DNA of 64,000 bases from Marinobacter antarcticus (GCF_900142385.1 NZ_FRAQ01000001.1:2046001-2110000), one strand, 5' to 3'. Shown: positions 27,607 through 36,865, counted from the first letter of the stretch. Program-made: numbers and translations. The notes: generated from the sequence alone by a model not told the origin.

Positions 27607-28631
27607 TGGCAAAAATCAAATTCAAGAACTTCTTTGCAGGCCGTCGCCGTGTCTGTTTGCGACCTTTTGTATGGGTTCTGTTACTTGCCGTGCTGCCGCC
27701 TGTGGCTCAGGCACAATGGTACAAGTACACCGATACTGCGATGACAACACCGGTGCAGCTGGAATTCTGGTTCAGTGACCAGAGTGCTGCCGATGCGATC
27801 GCAGAAGACGTTCTGGCGGTGTTTCATCAGGTAGACCGGAACATGAGCCGATACCGTGAAGACTCCGAGCTCTCCGGCGTTAATCGACATGCAGCAGACA
27901 AACCGGTACAGGTAAGTTCCGGTCTTTTTCAGGTGCTGAAAAAAGCGGGTGAAGTGGCCGAACTCAGCGGCGGCGCCTTCGATGTGAGCTTCGGATCTGT
28001 TGGTTACCTTTATGATTATCGGGCACACCAACAGCCATCAGAAGAAGATATCCGGTCCAGGCTTAGCCATATCAATTATCAGGACATTGCCCTGGACGAG
28101 GCGGAGCACACGGTTTTTTATCGCCAGAAAGGCCTGTTGGTTGATCTGGGGGGAATTGCCAAGGGCTACGCAGTAGACCTGGGTATTGAGCGCCTTATGC
28201 TGGCGGGGGTGCGGCACGCACGACTCAGTGCCGGTGGCGATCTGCGCTTGTTGGGCGATAAGCGCGGGAGCCCCTGGCTTGTCGGTGTCCGGGACCCACG
28301 TTCCGGGGAACGCAATGCGGTTGTGCTGCCATTGGCCGATGTTGCCATATCCACCTCTGGCGATTACGAGCGCTTCTTTATCAATGACCAGGGGGAACGC
28401 GTTCATCACATCCTGTCGCCGGGTACCGGCAAATCTGTGCGCGGCGTGCAGAGCGTTACTATTATAGGAAGCAATGCACTGACAACCGACGGGCTTTCTA
28501 CGGCGGTCTTTGTGCTTGGCCCCGAAAAGGGCCTGGAGATGATCGAAAGACTGCCGGGTATCGATGCGATTATTATCGATGATCAGCGGATGATGCACTT
28601 TTCAGAGGGATTGGCGCCCCCGGAATCGTGA
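27606..28631 (+). CDS. apbE: FAD:protein FMN transferase (ApbE)
   Basis: Attaches FMN covalently to Ser/Thr of periplasmic or membrane-exposed redox proteins, using FAD. The product is 341 residues. A cleavable signal peptide ends near PPVAQAQW; there is no lipobox Cys, so it is likely a soluble periplasmic protein. Motifs are SRYREDSELSGVN, VDLGGIAKGYAVD and RLSAGGDLRLLG. ISTSGDYERFF, HILSPGTGKSVRG and the metal-binding TTDGLSTAVFVLG are also present. It is convergent with the DUF1501-type gene and stands beside the redox-rich envelope cluster, which suggests its client is encoded there. NqrC/RnfG, the standard clients, are not in the window. Confidence 0.94.
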   Translation: MAKIKFKNFFAGRRRVCLRPFVWVLLLAVLPPVAQAQWYKYTDTAMTTPVQLEFWFSDQSAADAIAEDVLAVFHQVDRNMSRYREDSELSGVNRHAADKPVQVSSGLFQVLKKAGEVAELSGGAFDVSFGSVGYLYDYRAHQQPSEEDIRSRLSHINYQDIALDEAEHTVFYRQKGLLVDLGGIAKGYAVDLGIERLMLAGVRHARLSAGGDLRLLGDKRGSPWLVGVRDPRSGERNAVVLPLADVAISTSGDYERFFINDQGERVHHILSPGTGKSVRGVQSVTIIGSNALTTDGLSTAVFVLGPEKGLEMIERLPGIDAIIIDDQRMMHFSEGLAPPES

Positions 28632-28693
28632 GGCTGGTTCCGAGGGCTGAATTGCGAGAACAGTAGTTCAGGATTTTGGTGGAGCTAAGCCCC

Positions 28694-30232
28694 TTAGACG
28701 ATATTGGGGAATGCAATCAACCGGTCCTGGCTGGCCGTATTGCCCAGGCCATGGCCGAGGAACTTTGAAGCGAAGTCACCCTGTTCACCGTGTAGCGCCA
28801 TGTAGTTCAGCAAAACAGTTTGTACCAACTGATTTACGTTATTCGCTGCAGGACTTGAGGCTGTTTCTACGGATGCATCTGCACGCATGAAGCCGATCTG
28901 GTTGCGAATAGGGGTAGGGCGACCGTTAGGGTTGTAAACGAGGAAAAATGAGGCAGCCGTCTGTTGGTTGTCACCTGTCCACACGCCTTTACCCCTGCCA
29001 TCCTCAGAGTCATCCAGGGTGCCATTGCTGGACACTGAGCCGTCACTGAATACATACAGCATCAGTGGCGTATTCATTCTTGCTGCATATTCGAGGCAAG
29101 CGCCCATGCAGCGGCCAGCGAGTTCATCCCTGCGCTCCCCAGTCGCACGCTCGCCGGTATGATAATCATAGCCACCCATCGTAACAGTGCCAGCGCCCGC
29201 ATAGCCGTTTACAACCAGCTTCATGACAGAGGCGGTTTTTTGAAATTCACGGTTATTATTGAACTCTTCCTGGGAAAAAATGCCTGTATCGCCAACAATC
29301 TGGTCATCTTTATCCGGGTCAAGAATTGCCGGGTCACCATACTGATCAATCAAATCTGCACTCTTGGCATATCCACACCGAACCAGTTTTTTGATTTCCG
29401 TTTCTGCGCCGGAGTCGAGACCAGTGCTAACTCGATTCATTTTTGCATCGCTGATGCGTTGAACCGCCTCCATCACCGAAACTGCATCTTCCTGGTTCAG
29501 GATCGCAGTGAGATCGCCTACGTCCACTAACCCTTTCGCATCCGATGGACGATCTATTTTGGTAGGGCGCACTTTCGGATCGATCAGGCTCATTGGAGCC
29601 ATGGAGTTGCCGCCTGATTGCGTACTTTGAGAGCCTATCAGGGACAGTAGAGAGCCGTCGGCACCGGCTTTATGTATTCCGTACATGGGATTATGTGGGT
29701 TGTTGCCGGTGTCGTTTTCCGAGCGCGCCGCGATGATCGCGCCATTGGTCCCGGCGCGGGTGAGGGTCCGGGTGCTTTGCTTGATTCCCCGTAAAAAACC
29801 GCTATCAGAGTGAAATGCTAGCCCCAACTCGGTGTTCACAAAGGCCGGGTCGTTGGGCAGCATATCGCCGGGCAGCCCCAGTTTGTTGTAGCCGGCGGTG
29901 CTCAGGAAATCCATCTGGCCGCCGGATTTACCCATCAGCACGTTGGAGCCGGCAATGTTGGCGCCACCAGCCAGGTCAAAGCAGATGAACGGGATTTTCC
30001 CCGCGCCGGGTCTTCCGATTTTACATTCGTCTTTCAGTTGCTGTGACAACTCCGCCGCCGCCATTCTGGGATTGGCGAACAAGCTGAACATTGAGGCGCC
30101 GACAACCGTCGCGGTGCCGGCCCTTAGACCTTGAGCAATGAATTCTCTGCGAGTCCGTGGCCGCGAGTGATTATCGTGAAGAAGAGGCTCGCCATTGGCC
30201 AGAGGCCGCTTAAGGGGTTTGCGTATAAACAT
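28694..30232 (-). CDS. Tat-exported DUF1501-like protein
   Basis: 512 residues with a twin-arginine signal: RPRTRREFIAQGLRAGTATV (about 25-44) followed by a hydrophobic core and AAAELSQQ. The body resembles DUF1501 proteins (alkaline-phosphatase-like fold). These usually pair with DUF1800- or DUF1592/1588-type partners. Visible stretches are PFICFDLAGGANIAGSNVL, MGGYDYHTGERATGERRDELAGR and MLYVFSDGSV. The function of the family is not established. It is the last of three minus-strand genes, 12 bp after the di-heme LamG lipoprotein, and convergent with apbE. Tat export implies folding, perhaps with a cofactor, before transport. Confidence 0.72.
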   Translation of the reverse strand: MFIRKPLKRPLANGEPLLHDNHSRPRTRREFIAQGLRAGTATVVGASMFSLFANPRMAAAELSQQLKDECKIGRPGAGKIPFICFDLAGGANIAGSNVLMGKSGGQMDFLSTAGYNKLGLPGDMLPNDPAFVNTELGLAFHSDSGFLRGIKQSTRTLTRAGTNGAIIAARSENDTGNNPHNPMYGIHKAGADGSLLSLIGSQSTQSGGNSMAPMSLIDPKVRPTKIDRPSDAKGLVDVGDLTAILNQEDAVSVMEAVQRISDAKMNRVSTGLDSGAETEIKKLVRCGYAKSADLIDQYGDPAILDPDKDDQIVGDTGIFSQEEFNNNREFQKTASVMKLVVNGYAGAGTVTMGGYDYHTGERATGERRDELAGRCMGACLEYAARMNTPLMLYVFSDGSVSSNGTLDDSEDGRGKGVWTGDNQQTAASFFLVYNPNGRPTPIRNQIGFMRADASVETASSPAANNVNQLVQTVLLNYMALHGEQGDFASKFLGHGLGNTASQDRLIAFPNIV

Positions 30233-30244
30233 GAGCGTTGTCCT

Positions 30245-32749
30245 CTACTGAACCAGGGTGGTGGCGCTGCCAAGAACAGCGGCACAACTTGCTTTGACAA
30301 TTTGTTCGGTGCGGCCGGAGGGGCAGGTCTCTCCACCACAGAAAAGCAGTTCGTCAATCAGGATATCCAATTCTCCTTCGATCTCCTGTGCATTGGGCTG
30401 GGTCGCCAAGCTTTCGCCCACGAAACGCTGTAATAGGGGGGCGGTAATCTGACGGCGCTTCCCGACACTATCAAAAGCCGTTTCCGCAGGGTCGGAGAAC
30501 TCAAAACCAGGGAAGAAAGCCTGTCTTTTCGGGATGTCTGAGACCAGCGCGTCGCAATACTGAATTGCTACCTGAGTAATCGCCATCTGATGAGAGGACA
30601 GGAAGCCTTCAATATTCTCGACGGTAGGTAGCTGCTGCTTAACAGTGGTAAAGGTTCTGACAACATCTTGTTGAGTCTTGGCAATGCCGGTCATGTGTGC
30701 CATGGACTCGTTGATCTCGTCAAAGGTTTTCAGGCCGATGTCGGACGAATCTGGCAGGTCTGGGAGTGGTGCAGGCCCGGCAATATCCGGCTCCGAACGG
30801 GAGTAGGTGGTACTGCCCAGCCGATCAAAAGTCAGGAAGAACTCGTCATTCTCCGGGCCGTTTTCCAGCGCGATGATGGTGCCTAAGCGTGATAATGGCT
30901 GGCCCGTTCCGGGTTCGTAGGTGTCGCTATCCAGAACCACATCGAGGTTTGCCCAGGCTTGGCCTACTTTGGCCTCTTTGCCGTTAATACCCAGGCGCAT
31001 ACCCTGGAGCGGGATGTTTGAAGGCTCGACAGTTTCATCAAGGCTGATAAAGAACGGGCTGGTGAACCTATAGCTGAAACTGTCGAACTGGCTGACCTCG
31101 AAAACGATAAAGCTCTCGTTCAGGCCAACCAGATCAGACACGCCGAACAGCAGAAAAAACTTCTGGCCAACACCGACTTCAAAATTAGCTTGTACCTGTT
31201 CCGGCGTCAGCGCCCGATTATGAATGGCGACCATGCGGATGGCGCCCTGCCAAGCGGAATTACCGTCGGTTTCGTTGCCCAGAACCAGCGCAAAACTGTC
31301 GTCCCACTCTGAGAGCAGGCCAGCATCATCCGGATCCATGTCGCCGGAGTATTGGCCATTTACGAAGATCTGTCGCCCTGAACCTGGGGAATAGTTCACG
31401 ACAACGTGTTGCAGGGTGGCCTGCAGAAGTTTGTCGCCATCTTGCGTCGCGAACGGGGTGTTTTCATCGCTGGTGGTGCTGCGATGCAACACTTCATAGC
31501 GTTGCAGAGACTGGCTCAAAGTCATATTCCGAGTGGTGGCAGAGCCGGAATAGGTGACGATCCGCGCGTCTTCCTGGGTGATGTTGCCGGGGGCGACCCA
31601 GGCTTCAATTGCGTATTCCCCGGAACCTGTCAGCAGGGTATGCAGTTTGCGGCTGTCAGCGGTGGAGCCCTGGGCCTTGCCCGCCGGTACCATGCCGCTT
31701 TGGTCTGTTTGCACAGCCGGGCGCATGTCTACGCCCCAGCCACCAACCCAGTCCACGTTTCCGCTGAGAGTCAGGTTCAGGGCAGGGGATACACCGCTGG
31801 TATCGAACGCAGTCTGGCCTTCGCCAGCCTTGAACTCGTAGAGGGCGATGATGTTGTCTTCAAAACGTCCGCCGGAGTTGGCCAACAGACCATCGCCGTT
31901 CAGCACCAGTGCTTTGCTGGTGACCAGGTCCGGGTCGACCGGTTGGAGTTCCTGCAGTGCGGACAGCTCAAGGATCTTTGTTTCCATGTAAGCTGCGTCA
32001 CTTTTGCAGTCAGTTGTCCAGCAATTGTGAAAGTCGAATTCCAGCCGTTCGACAAGGCGGGAATTCTTGGGCGTGGTCAGGTTAATCCGGCTCTTCGACT
32101 GCTCATACGCAGTTTCAATATTGCTGCTGGCTATATACGGTGTCTGGCCGCTGTCGGTATGGCAGTCACTGCAGAAATCCGTGAGTACCGGGTAGACAGT
32201 ATTGCTGAAGTCAGTGGAGTCGCTGGGCAGGCTAACCGTATTCCCGGGGTCTTTGATGGCAGGTGCACGAAGCTCAATGGTCTTGACTGAACTTGCTGAA
32301 CCACCGGCCCAGTTGGAAATATATGTGGTAAGGATGTCTGCGCAGACTGAATCACTGGTCGTCCAGCAATTGTGGCCGCCGGCAACCTTGGTAACCATCA
32401 GCGACTGGGAAGGGTCGGATAGACTTACGATCGTATTGGCTTGGGCATAGGCGGTGTTGATGTTCTGGCTGTCGACGAATGTAGGCGACTGCCCTCCGGC
32501 GCCGTGACAGGAGCCACATCGATTGTCTTGTACAAGATTGTCCCAGACACTGAGCTTGAAGTTCTGCACGTCCTCGCCAGCCGGCGTGGGCCCGCTGTAG
32601 CTCACGGATCCGGAATTAGAGGCTGTATTTGGCAATACCTCGGTAGACTCACCGCCGCAGGCGCTGAGCAGTAATGTGGTCATGATCAACGTTGCGATAG
32701 TCGCCGCTGAACGCAGACATTTTCTTTGCTTACGGATCATTGTTGTCAT
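30245..32749 (-). CDS. Di-heme c-type cytochrome lipoprotein with LamG-like domain
   Basis: 834 residues from the ATG at 32749, which lies 7 bp after the upstream gene's stop with GGGGAG in front. A lipoprotein signal ends at TLLLSACGG (lipid Cys31). Two copies of an unusual heme domain follow. Copy one has CGSCH at 78-82 and HNCWTT from 126; copy two has CSDCH at 193-197 and HNCWTT from 241. A concanavalin/LamG-like domain comes next (NIIALYEFKAGEGQTAFDTSG, and later YAIEAWVAPGN and MVAIHNRALTPEQV). The last 250 residues are not recognised. It probably sits in an outer- or inner-membrane leaflet as an electron carrier with a carbohydrate- or protein-binding face. Confidence 0.75.
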   Translation of the reverse strand: MTTMIRKQRKCLRSAATIATLIMTTLLLSACGGESTEVLPNTASNSGSVSYSGPTPAGEDVQNFKLSVWDNLVQDNRCGSCHGAGGQSPTFVDSQNINTAYAQANTIVSLSDPSQSLMVTKVAGGHNCWTTSDSVCADILTTYISNWAGGSASSVKTIELRAPAIKDPGNTVSLPSDSTDFSNTVYPVLTDFCSDCHTDSGQTPYIASSNIETAYEQSKSRINLTTPKNSRLVERLEFDFHNCWTTDCKSDAAYMETKILELSALQELQPVDPDLVTSKALVLNGDGLLANSGGRFEDNIIALYEFKAGEGQTAFDTSGVSPALNLTLSGNVDWVGGWGVDMRPAVQTDQSGMVPAGKAQGSTADSRKLHTLLTGSGEYAIEAWVAPGNITQEDARIVTYSGSATTRNMTLSQSLQRYEVLHRSTTSDENTPFATQDGDKLLQATLQHVVVNYSPGSGRQIFVNGQYSGDMDPDDAGLLSEWDDSFALVLGNETDGNSAWQGAIRMVAIHNRALTPEQVQANFEVGVGQKFFLLFGVSDLVGLNESFIVFEVSQFDSFSYRFTSPFFISLDETVEPSNIPLQGMRLGINGKEAKVGQAWANLDVVLDSDTYEPGTGQPLSRLGTIIALENGPENDEFFLTFDRLGSTTYSRSEPDIAGPAPLPDLPDSSDIGLKTFDEINESMAHMTGIAKTQQDVVRTFTTVKQQLPTVENIEGFLSSHQMAITQVAIQYCDALVSDIPKRQAFFPGFEFSDPAETAFDSVGKRRQITAPLLQRFVGESLATQPNAQEIEGELDILIDELLFCGGETCPSGRTEQIVKASCAAVLGSATTLVQ

Positions 32750-32756
32750 TGCGCTC

Positions 32757-33995
32757 TTACTCCCCGGCACAGTAAACGGCAGACTCGGCGAATACCTGCT
32801 TCAGGTTGAAATTTTGAGACCGAAAGCTGCTCACCATAGCATCCACTTTTGCGTAGTCATCACTGTCAGAAGGTGGCCGGAGACACACGTTTTTGAACAC
32901 TTTTTTTACCTGACATTCCGCGAAAGTCTTTGAGAAGGCCAATTCCTTGCCCAGAGTTTTTGCGCCATTGCCGTAGCCGGGCGAGTTGTCACTCCAATTC
33001 CAGCCAAGACGGCGATTTACGCCCTCCCGCCAGTAGTTGTCCCACTGGTCATCAGGCGTCACATAGCCCGATTCGAAGGTGCTGGAGTTGATGAGATACT
33101 TGCCCTGAACCCTTGACTGGGTGTCCGGATCGTTGACTGTGTTGTAAACAAGCCTGCCAAGCGCACCATCCGGATCGCTGTCCGGGTTGTACTCATAATC
33201 GTAATAGGCAAAGGCCTGAGTCATCGGATCCATACCCGTATGGCAACCCACGCAGTTGTTCAGAAACACCCGGCTGTCTCCGCCGGGGCTGCGGGAAACA
33301 TCCTGGCGAATCCTGTCCGGGGGCAGGGAGGTGTCCGCAACCTGCTCGAGATCGCTGCACATGTGGTTGATGAGGGTAAAGCGGAACATGGCGCGGTTGG
33401 TTCCGGCGCTGAAGAAGGCTCGGGCCGATGCACGCGAGGTGATCACACCGGCGGTGGCAGAAGAGGGCAAGCCGCTATATGCCGCCTGGCTTACGCCTTG
33501 GAAGTTTTGTTTGTCGGAGAGGTCGTACCCGAGTTCGTCGATCTTCTCGTAATGAGCGTTGCCCGTGTTGGAATAGGGCGGCAAATTGTTCCAAAGACCG
33601 ATATATAGAACGTCGTCATAAAGCACCCTGCGAAAATCTGCATCATCTCGCACCAGGCCAATAACGGTGGCGGTGTAATCGTTCAGCGGCACAAAAGGCG
33701 TCATCGCCTCATTGGTCCAGGGGGCAGCGAAGTTTTTCAGCGTGACATTATAAAAAGCCGGATCTTCCATGGCGGTAAAAGCAGCATCGAGATCGTTGCC
33801 CGCTGAAATATCCTGCTCCATATCATCCAGTACCGCGGCAGACGGAGGCACACCAGCAATCCTGTCGTGAATCCGCTTGGCCTGCTCCCGCGCTCCGGCG
33901 CTGGCATTACCTGCGTAAGCAACGGTAAGCAGAATCAGGAGTGACATACTGCATGCCTTGAATGCGCTAGGTCGCATTCTTTCTGGGGCTTTCAT
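32757..33995 (-). CDS. Exported mono-heme cytochrome-like protein, DUF1588-type
   Basis: 412 residues from the ATG at 33995, which has GAGG upstream; the longer reading from 34079 lacks support. A signal peptide (SMSLLILLTVAYAGNASAG) is followed by a mostly helical domain. One heme motif, CVGCH at 248-252, lies in NNCVGCHTGMDPMTQAFAYYDYE. This resembles the DUF1588 pattern CxxCHxxxDPxGxAFxxFD found in planctomycete-type cytochrome proteins that pair with DUF1501. More C-terminal cysteines (FAECQVKKVFKNVCLRPP) are present. It is the first gene of the minus-strand trio and diverges from the 15-gene plus-strand run. Function unknown; an electron-transfer role is inferred from the heme motif. Confidence 0.7.
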   Translation of the reverse strand: MKAPERMRPSAFKACSMSLLILLTVAYAGNASAGAREQAKRIHDRIAGVPPSAAVLDDMEQDISAGNDLDAAFTAMEDPAFYNVTLKNFAAPWTNEAMTPFVPLNDYTATVIGLVRDDADFRRVLYDDVLYIGLWNNLPPYSNTGNAHYEKIDELGYDLSDKQNFQGVSQAAYSGLPSSATAGVITSRASARAFFSAGTNRAMFRFTLINHMCSDLEQVADTSLPPDRIRQDVSRSPGGDSRVFLNNCVGCHTGMDPMTQAFAYYDYEYNPDSDPDGALGRLVYNTVNDPDTQSRVQGKYLINSSTFESGYVTPDDQWDNYWREGVNRRLGWNWSDNSPGYGNGAKTLGKELAFSKTFAECQVKKVFKNVCLRPPSDSDDYAKVDAMVSSFRSQNFNLKQVFAESAVYCAGE

Positions 33996-34033
33996 GTCGC
34001 TGTCCTCGATGGTTTTGGCTTGAGCACAATAGG

Positions 34034-34083
34034 CCAATTTGACAATTGTTAATAGTTTATACTTGTTATTAACATCCAATTTG
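34034..34083. promoter_or_regulatory. Operator-like region between the two divergent cytochrome units
   Basis: The inverted repeat GTTAATA (34048-34054) and TATTAAC (34067-34073) has a 12-base spacer. It is flanked by a direct repeat, CCAATTTG, at 34034-34041 and 34076-34083. TTGACA at 34039-34044 and TATACT at 34058-34063 are promoter-like but only 13 bp apart. The 221-bp gap between the divergent starts (33995 and 34217) is A/T-rich and holds no gene. Confidence 0.5.
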
Positions 34084-34216
34084 TGGGGTGTGCCACGTAA
34101 TTACATTTACTTACGTAAAACCCATAGAGCTTGAAGGCACCACAGACTTAATTTATGTCATGAATTCCAACTGCCGCAGAGCATTTACACAGGGTTTTTC
34201 AGTGGAGCCAAGGCGC

Positions 34217-36865
34217 GTGTCTCACAAACCGAACGACATTATCAGGTCAGCACTCTGTCTTGTCCTGACCGTCGTACTTTCCGGCTGTTTATCCGGTGGC
34301 GATAGCCAGCAAGCTGACCCCGTGGTGGTTGAGAACCCGGTTGTTTATGTGAAGCGGCCATTGTTGTTCGACGACAACAGCGGGGCCCTGATTGAAGATA
34401 ATCTCGCCGATCCATCGGGGTTTCGCCCGGGAGCGCGCCTGTTTCTGAAAGCCAGCGCGTCAATTGATGCGCGCGCAATTGATATCTCGTCCCGGGCATT
34501 TTCCGGCCCGGAGTTTCTGGATGATGCCGGCCGGCTTCGCTATGACGTAAAAGACCTGCACGTTTCCCACGATGGTGATCGCGTTCTGTTTGCCATGCGG
34601 GCGCCGGAAATTGAAGATGCGGATGAGGAAGATCAGCCCACCTGGAATATCTGGGAATACGATCGCTCAACGGATCTGTTACGCAGGATCATAACGTCGG
34701 ATGTAACAGCTAAAGCCGGTCAGGATGTTGCGCCAGCGTATCTTCCGGATGGCCGGATTGTGTTTTCATCCACGCGGCAGCGCATCTCCAAAGCGGTTTT
34801 GCTGGACGAAGGCAAGGGCCAGTATGCCGGTCTTGATGAGAACCGGGATGTGCCCGCATTTGTGCTGCATACCATGGATGACGATGGCGAAAATATTCAG
34901 CAGATTACGTTTAACCAGAGCCACGATCTTGATCCGCTGGTCACTGATGAGGGAGCCATCGTATTCAGCCGGTGGGATAATGCAGGCCAGACCCGTAACA
35001 ACGGGGTAAATCTCTACAGCGTGAATCCCGACGGAACCGGGCTTACTTATCTTTATGGCCGCAATTCCCACGACTCTGTCGTCGGAGCACGCAATGTTCA
35101 GTACCTGAAGTCCCGGAAAACAGACTCTGGAGCCCTGTTGGTTCAGTTGCGGCCCTTTGAAAGCGACGATTACGCCTCGGCTCCGGCAGAGGTTGATATC
35201 GATAACTATGTGGAAGCCGAATTGCGCATTGATGGAAGCGCCGGAACGGGTCAGCGCCCATTGATCTCCGGCATTACGCTCAACGGCGAGTTGTCACTGC
35301 AGGGCCGCTATGGCTCTATCTCACCCTTGATGGATGGTACCGGCAGATACATTGTGAGCTGGACGCCATGTCGGCTCAAAGAAGCTGCATCCAGCCGGAT
35401 TGTGAACTGCACCGAGGATCGCTTGGAGTCAGACGCCTATGTTCCCGCGCCACCGGTTTATGGCCTTTGGCTTCTGGACGTCGCAGGCGGCACTCAGAGG
35501 CCCGTGGTGGAGCCTTCCGAGGGTGAGCAGTTTGATGAAGCCATGCTGATGCGTGAACGCCCGCTGGAGGGTTTTATTCCGGAGGCTCAGATTACGGGCA
35601 AAGCAGCTCAGCTGGCCGATAAAGGCTACGGTATTCTGCATATTCGTAGTGTTTATGACATGGACGGTGTGGATATCGCCCCGAATGGTATCGCAGCAAC
35701 TGCAGATCCCTCGTTGACCACAGCCGCTGATCGGCCGGCGAGATTTTTGCGTCTTGAAAAGCCTGTGTCCATGCCCGGTGAGACTGTTCGGGATTTTGAT
35801 AACAGTGCCTTTGGTCGCAGTCGTGGTCAGCTTATGCGGGAGATTCTGGGCTACGTGCCCGTAGAGCCCGACGGTTCGGTTAAAGTGGCTGTGCCGGCTA
35901 ATGTGGCCTTTGCGGTTAGTGTGGTGGACTCTCAAGGGCGCAGAACCACCGCTCGCCATCAGAATTGGTTGTCGGTTAAGCCCGGTGAAACCCTTGAATG
36001 CCAGGGTTGCCACGAACCCGGCTCGCCGGCATCCCACGGCCGGCCCGACGCCAGCCCTGCAGCGGTATGGTCGGGTGCGAGCACAACGGGCGCACCCTTC
36101 CCGAACACAGATTCAACACTGTTCGCTGATATGGGCGAGACGATGGCCGAAGTCTATGCCCGGATAAAGGGCATCCGCGAGCCGTCGCCCGATCCGGTTT
36201 ACTTTGCAGATGAATGGATCGATTTCGCCAACAGTGTTGCGGATTTGTCTCTGGCGTACGAAAACCTGGATACTCCGAAGCCGATTTCCGGTGTGTGTGA
36301 AAATGACTGGGCCGCCAACTGCCGCACGGTTATCAACTATGAGTCGAACATTCATCCGCTTTGGGCTTTAAGCCGTGAAGTTCTGGATGTTAACGATCAG
36401 GTGATTGATGATTACATGTGCACTGGCTGCCATACCAACAGCGACGCCGCTGGAGCGCCATCAGTTGCCGCTGCACAACTGGATCTCACGGACGGTCCTT
36501 CAGATGCCGAGCCATTGCACTTCAAGGCTTATCGAGAGTTGTTGTTTCCGGATAACGAACAGGAGCTCAATTCGGGTGGTGTATTGGTAGACACTATGGT
36601 TGATACGGGTGATGTTCTTAGAGATGAAAATGGAGACCCGATACTGGATGAAGTAACCGGTCTACCAACGCCCATTCTTGCGCCGGTTCCGGTCAGAGAA
36701 AGTATGTCTGTGAATGGCGCCTTGGCCAGCACCCGATTCCAGAGTGTATTTAGTTTGGGCGGAACCCATGAAGATTTTTTGTCCGCCGCTGAACTTCGCC
36801 TTATAGCCGAGTGGCTGGACATAGGCGCGCAGTACTACAACAATCCCTTCGCCGCTCCGGAATAA
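34217..36865 (+). CDS. Hydrazine-synthase-alpha-like beta-propeller, di-heme lipoprotein
   Basis: 882 residues if started at the GTG at 34217, which has GGAG nine bases upstream and gives a compact lipoprotein signal (IIRSALCLVLTVVLSGC, lipid Cys24). Longer readings from 34160 or 34088 would bury this signal. The N-terminal half has TolB/propeller repeats (DLHVSHDGDRVLFAMR, APAYLPDGRIVFSSTR). The middle holds the HzsA-like stretch ILGYVPVEPDGSVKVAVP followed by PGETLECQGCHEPG. Heme motifs are CQGCH (595-599) and CTGCH (735-739). HzsA-like proteins are common outside anammox bacteria, and hydrazine synthesis is not implied. An SGAS at about 619-622 partly matches an ApbE flavinylation site. 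It is the first gene of the plus-strand run. Confidence 0.75.
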   Translation: MSHKPNDIIRSALCLVLTVVLSGCLSGGDSQQADPVVVENPVVYVKRPLLFDDNSGALIEDNLADPSGFRPGARLFLKASASIDARAIDISSRAFSGPEFLDDAGRLRYDVKDLHVSHDGDRVLFAMRAPEIEDADEEDQPTWNIWEYDRSTDLLRRIITSDVTAKAGQDVAPAYLPDGRIVFSSTRQRISKAVLLDEGKGQYAGLDENRDVPAFVLHTMDDDGENIQQITFNQSHDLDPLVTDEGAIVFSRWDNAGQTRNNGVNLYSVNPDGTGLTYLYGRNSHDSVVGARNVQYLKSRKTDSGALLVQLRPFESDDYASAPAEVDIDNYVEAELRIDGSAGTGQRPLISGITLNGELSLQGRYGSISPLMDGTGRYIVSWTPCRLKEAASSRIVNCTEDRLESDAYVPAPPVYGLWLLDVAGGTQRPVVEPSEGEQFDEAMLMRERPLEGFIPEAQITGKAAQLADKGYGILHIRSVYDMDGVDIAPNGIAATADPSLTTAADRPARFLRLEKPVSMPGETVRDFDNSAFGRSRGQLMREILGYVPVEPDGSVKVAVPANVAFAVSVVDSQGRRTTARHQNWLSVKPGETLECQGCHEPGSPASHGRPDASPAAVWSGASTTGAPFPNTDSTLFADMGETMAEVYARIKGIREPSPDPVYFADEWIDFANSVADLSLAYENLDTPKPISGVCENDWAANCRTVINYESNIHPLWALSREVLDVNDQVIDDYMCTGCHTNSDAAGAPSVAAAQLDLTDGPSDAEPLHFKAYRELLFPDNEQELNSGGVLVDTMVDTGDVLRDENGDPILDEVTGLPTPILAPVPVRESMSVNGALASTRFQSVFSLGGTHEDFLSAAELRLIAEWLDIGAQYYNNPFAAPE

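Noticed and set aside
31406..32290. 294-residue plus-strand open frame
   Set aside because: Antisense to the di-heme LamG lipoprotein; no domain or signal peptide, while the minus-strand frame has a lipobox and heme motifs.
34217..36865. Hydrazine synthesis (anammox-like) function
   Set aside because: Only the alpha-like architecture is present; no beta or gamma subunits, hydrazine dehydrogenase or anammox context exist here.
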